This document shows, one piece after another, positions 5,452 to 5,867 of a stretch of DNA of 5,867 bases. The translations under genes were made by a program, and so were the position numbers. The notes beneath the pieces are model-generated. The model ran no database searches, was not told where the DNA came from, and worked only from the letters and a program-made list of their open reading frames with translations. The stretch comes from CAZJBP01 sp964544115 (GTDB lineage: Bacteria; Verrucomicrobiota; Kiritimatiellia; UBA8416; JADHWI01), in assembly GCA_964544115.1 (NCBI GenBank), contig CAZJBP010000208.1, forward strand, positions 1 to 5,867, read 5' to 3'. Each line of letters begins with the position of its first letter. Within the stretch, counting starts at the first letter, position 1.

Positions 5452-5853
5452 CTAAGTGGGCTGAACGGATTTCGGCCCTGCGTCGCTGTTTAGCAGCTCG
5501 GCAACGCGGCAACACAATTCCTGTGGATCCACGGGCTTGGCGAGGTAGACGTCGCGGGTGAGGCGTCTACGGGAAGACGTCTGTTCCCCCTTGCCAACCA
5601 GGGATGTGAGGAACAGGATCTGGACAGCTCGAGTCGCCGGATGACTGCGCAGCGCGCTCGCCACCTCGCCCCCGTCCATTCCCGGCATCATGATATCCAA
5701 AACCGCCAGATCCGGCTTGAACGTCGGCGCCGCCGCCACGGCGCGCCGGCCACTGTCCTCGGTCATCACTTCATACTGCCCGGTGGCTTCCAGCATCCTG
5801 CGGAGAGTGCTTAGAAGCCGTACGTCATCGTCCACAATCAGGATTCTCTTCAT
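5452..5853 (-). CDS. Stand-alone response regulator receiver protein
   Basis: A 133-residue single-domain receiver that takes a phosphate from a histidine kinase in the cytoplasm and signals by protein contact, having no output domain. All key residues are present: acidic pocket in ILIVDDD (residues 8-10), phosphoacceptor D53 in AVLDIMMPGMDG, switch T83 in FLTS, and K106 in YLAKPVDP. The segment between T83 and K106 is somewhat longer and basic (KGEQTSSRRR), a variation seen in some stand-alone receivers. The start ATG 5853-5851 is well placed behind GGAGG at the right edge. The gene leads the downstream receiver-HD-GYP gene by 11 bp. It may act as phosphate shuttle or competing sink in the same circuit; a sensor kinase would be expected beyond the right edge, which cannot be seen. 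The C-terminal residues after ~122 (SDAGPKSVQPT) are an ordinary disordered tail. Confidence 0.93.
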   Translation of the reverse strand: MKRILIVDDDVRLLSTLRRMLEATGQYEVMTEDSGRRAVAAAPTFKPDLAVLDIMMPGMDGGEVASALRSHPATRAVQILFLTSLVGKGEQTSSRRRLTRDVYLAKPVDPQELCCRVAELLNSDAGPKSVQPT

Positions 5854-5860
5854 GTGCGTT

Positions 5861-5866
5861 CCTCCA
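5861..5866 (-). promoter_or_regulatory. Shine-Dalgarno for the stand-alone receiver gene
   Basis: TGGAGG on the minus strand, about seven bases before ATG 5853. A strong site; it shows the organism uses Shine-Dalgarno initiation, which makes its absence before the large beta-helix gene notable. Confidence 0.7.
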
Positions 5867-5867
5867 G

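Noticed and set aside
4694..5455. A 253-codon open frame on the plus strand opposite the regulator genes
   Set aside because: It is the antisense of the receiver-HD-GYP gene, rich in Arg/His/Gly with no domain; the minus strand carries clear receiver motifs.
5548..5583. Repeated AGACGTC/CGTCT hairpin-like sequence in the stand-alone receiver gene
   Set aside because: It lies inside conserved coding sequence and the stem is only about five pairs; most likely codon coincidence.

Overview
The window looks like a chromosomal segment of a GC-rich member of the PVC superphylum, most likely Verrucomicrobiota or Kiritimatiellota. This is an inference from protein style: a very large secreted beta-helix/LamG/thrombospondin-3 protein whose last ~65 residues have the 'W...Y.L..S.....W......FFKV/FYRAKV-stop' pattern common on exported proteins of that group. 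No rRNA, tRNA or CRISPR is visible, so the taxonomy cannot be fixed from this window alone.

Layout. (1) Bases 1-164 (+) hold the last 53 codons of a catalase-peroxidase (katG). (2) Bases 165-904 contain no intact gene. They hold an orphan signal-peptide-like start (+, 232), a 3' gene remnant on the minus strand (344-640; C-terminal end of a secreted protein, perhaps a beta-lactamase-fold serine hydrolase), and a 67-bp double hairpin (641-707) built like a REPIN, i.e. two REP palindromes in inverted orientation. (3) Bases 905-4024 (+) encode a 1039-residue exported protein: signal peptide, right-handed beta-helix, DIGA-type motif, LamG-like jelly roll, calcium-binding TSP3 repeats and a C-terminal tail domain. 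(4) Bases 4025-4740 are a second junkyard. It has a 67-codon N-terminal stub of an AAA ATPase with an intact Walker A motif (+), preceded by a short perfect inverted repeat. Abutting it in the opposite direction is the C-terminal remnant of a lipoprotein-like gene (-). (5) Bases 4634-5853 (-) hold two response-regulator genes 11 bp apart, transcribed leftward: a stand-alone receiver, then a receiver plus coiled coil plus HD-GYP protein. The HD-GYP domain is cut off after its HD motif and runs directly into the lipoprotein remnant.

How it works together. The two regulators form an operon, probably with a sensor kinase gene just beyond the right edge. The second would normally pass the phosphorylation signal to cyclic-di-GMP hydrolysis, but its GYP half is missing here. 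The beta-helix protein is a stand-alone surface or secreted protein with no obvious partner in the window. Its two flanks carry at least four partial genes, which suggests repeated rearrangement, deletion or insertion around it. The most unusual items are the REPIN-like double hairpin with a compensatory base change and the truncated HD-GYP/lipoprotein fusion.
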